A DNA stretch of 22,816 nucleotides, taken from contig DBFL01000040.1 of the NCBI GenBank assembly GCA_002294285.1, positions 12,861-35,676 of the forward strand, read 5' to 3'. The position numbers and the translations under genes were made by a program. This document shows, piece after piece, positions 22,736 through 22,816 of the stretch. Numbering within the stretch: the stretch's first letter is position 1; each line of letters starts with the position of its first letter. Below the pieces are notes generated by a model. The model was given only the letters and a program-made list of their open reading frames with translations. It made no database searches and was not told where the DNA came from. The DNA comes from Candidatus Neomicrothrix sp. UBA881 (GTDB lineage Bacteria > Actinomycetota > Acidimicrobiia > Acidimicrobiales > MedAcidi-G1).

Positions 22736-22816
22736 ATGAACTTGCAAAATGCATACAGTGTTGAGGATCTCGCTTTAAAAGCAGGAATCAGTGTAGACAC
22801 AATCCGCTACTATCAA
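22736..22816 (+). CDS. MerR-family transcriptional regulator, N-terminal fragment (3' end outside window)
   Basis: 27 codons from ATG 22736 to the window edge. The residues Y-S-V-E-D-L-A-L-K-A-G-I-S-V-D-T-I-R-Y-Y are the first half of a MerR winged helix-turn-helix, with the diagnostic T-I-R-Y-Y. The effector-binding part is missing, so the inducer is unknown. It faces away from the selenoprotein operon across about 99 bp containing overlapping palindromes. It may therefore regulate itself and that operon; MerR proteins also commonly control acyl-CoA pathway genes in related bacteria. Confidence 0.88.
   Translation, partial: MNLQNAYSVEDLALKAGISVDTIRYYQ

Noticed and set aside
1..22816. CRISPR array, insertion sequence, prophage or defence system
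   Set aside because: No regularly spaced repeats, transposase, integrase, nuclease or phage-type genes were seen; the gaps are too short to hide them.

Overview
The window looks like a piece of a planktonic actinobacterial chromosome, most likely a member of the Acidimicrobiia or a relative. This is inferred from gene content: an F420-type PPOX protein, many acyl-CoA enzymes, two family III CoA-transferases of which one has an actinobacterial-style permuted layout, a sucrase/ferredoxin-like protein and frequent GTG/TTG starts. By eye the base composition is moderate to low in GC, and genes are packed tightly. No gap exceeds about 120 bases. No mobile element, CRISPR array, rRNA or origin was seen.

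Layout. 1-309 is the C-terminal part of an O6-alkylguanine-DNA alkyltransferase. 332-2683 holds a crotonase and a convergent acyl-CoA synthetase. 2777-5630 runs on the plus strand: tRNA-Pro, F420-type PPOX protein, sucrase/ferredoxin-like protein, DapA-family aldolase/lyase and DUF983 protein. 5633-6490 is a minus-strand EamA transporter. 6615-10583 runs plus: DUF5654 membrane protein, pentapeptide-repeat protein, a lone molybdopterin oxidoreductase and a histidine phosphatase. 10597-13493 runs minus: CoA-transferase, gltX, tRNA-Gln and tRNA-Glu. 13609-16465 runs plus: a small conserved cysteine protein, an acyl-CoA synthetase and an N-terminally extended crotonase. 16462-19464 runs minus: a low-molecular-weight phosphatase, an acyl-CoA dehydrogenase and a thiolase. 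19560-20780 is a second CoA-transferase. 20787-22636 runs minus: a GrdB-like protein followed by an HSL-type hydrolase. The window ends in the first 27 codons of a MerR-family regulator.

How the genes fit together. Two acyl-CoA synthetases, two CoA-transferases, two crotonases, an acyl-CoA dehydrogenase and a thiolase supply activation, dehydrogenation, hydration and thiolysis. This is an acyl-CoA degradation neighbourhood for carboxylic acids whose identity cannot be read from the sequence.

The most striking object is at 21719-22636. Two reading frames that look separate are one 305-codon gene interrupted by an in-frame TGA at 22136-22138. The TGA lies in a U-P-V-C redox motif and is followed at once by a 7-bp hairpin with a 5-nt loop that fits a bacterial SECIS element. 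I read it as a GrdB-family selenoprotein in what looks like an aerobic, non-clostridial context, without the other glycine reductase subunits nearby. It is in an operon with an alpha/beta hydrolase and divergent from a MerR-family regulator across a palindromic operator candidate.
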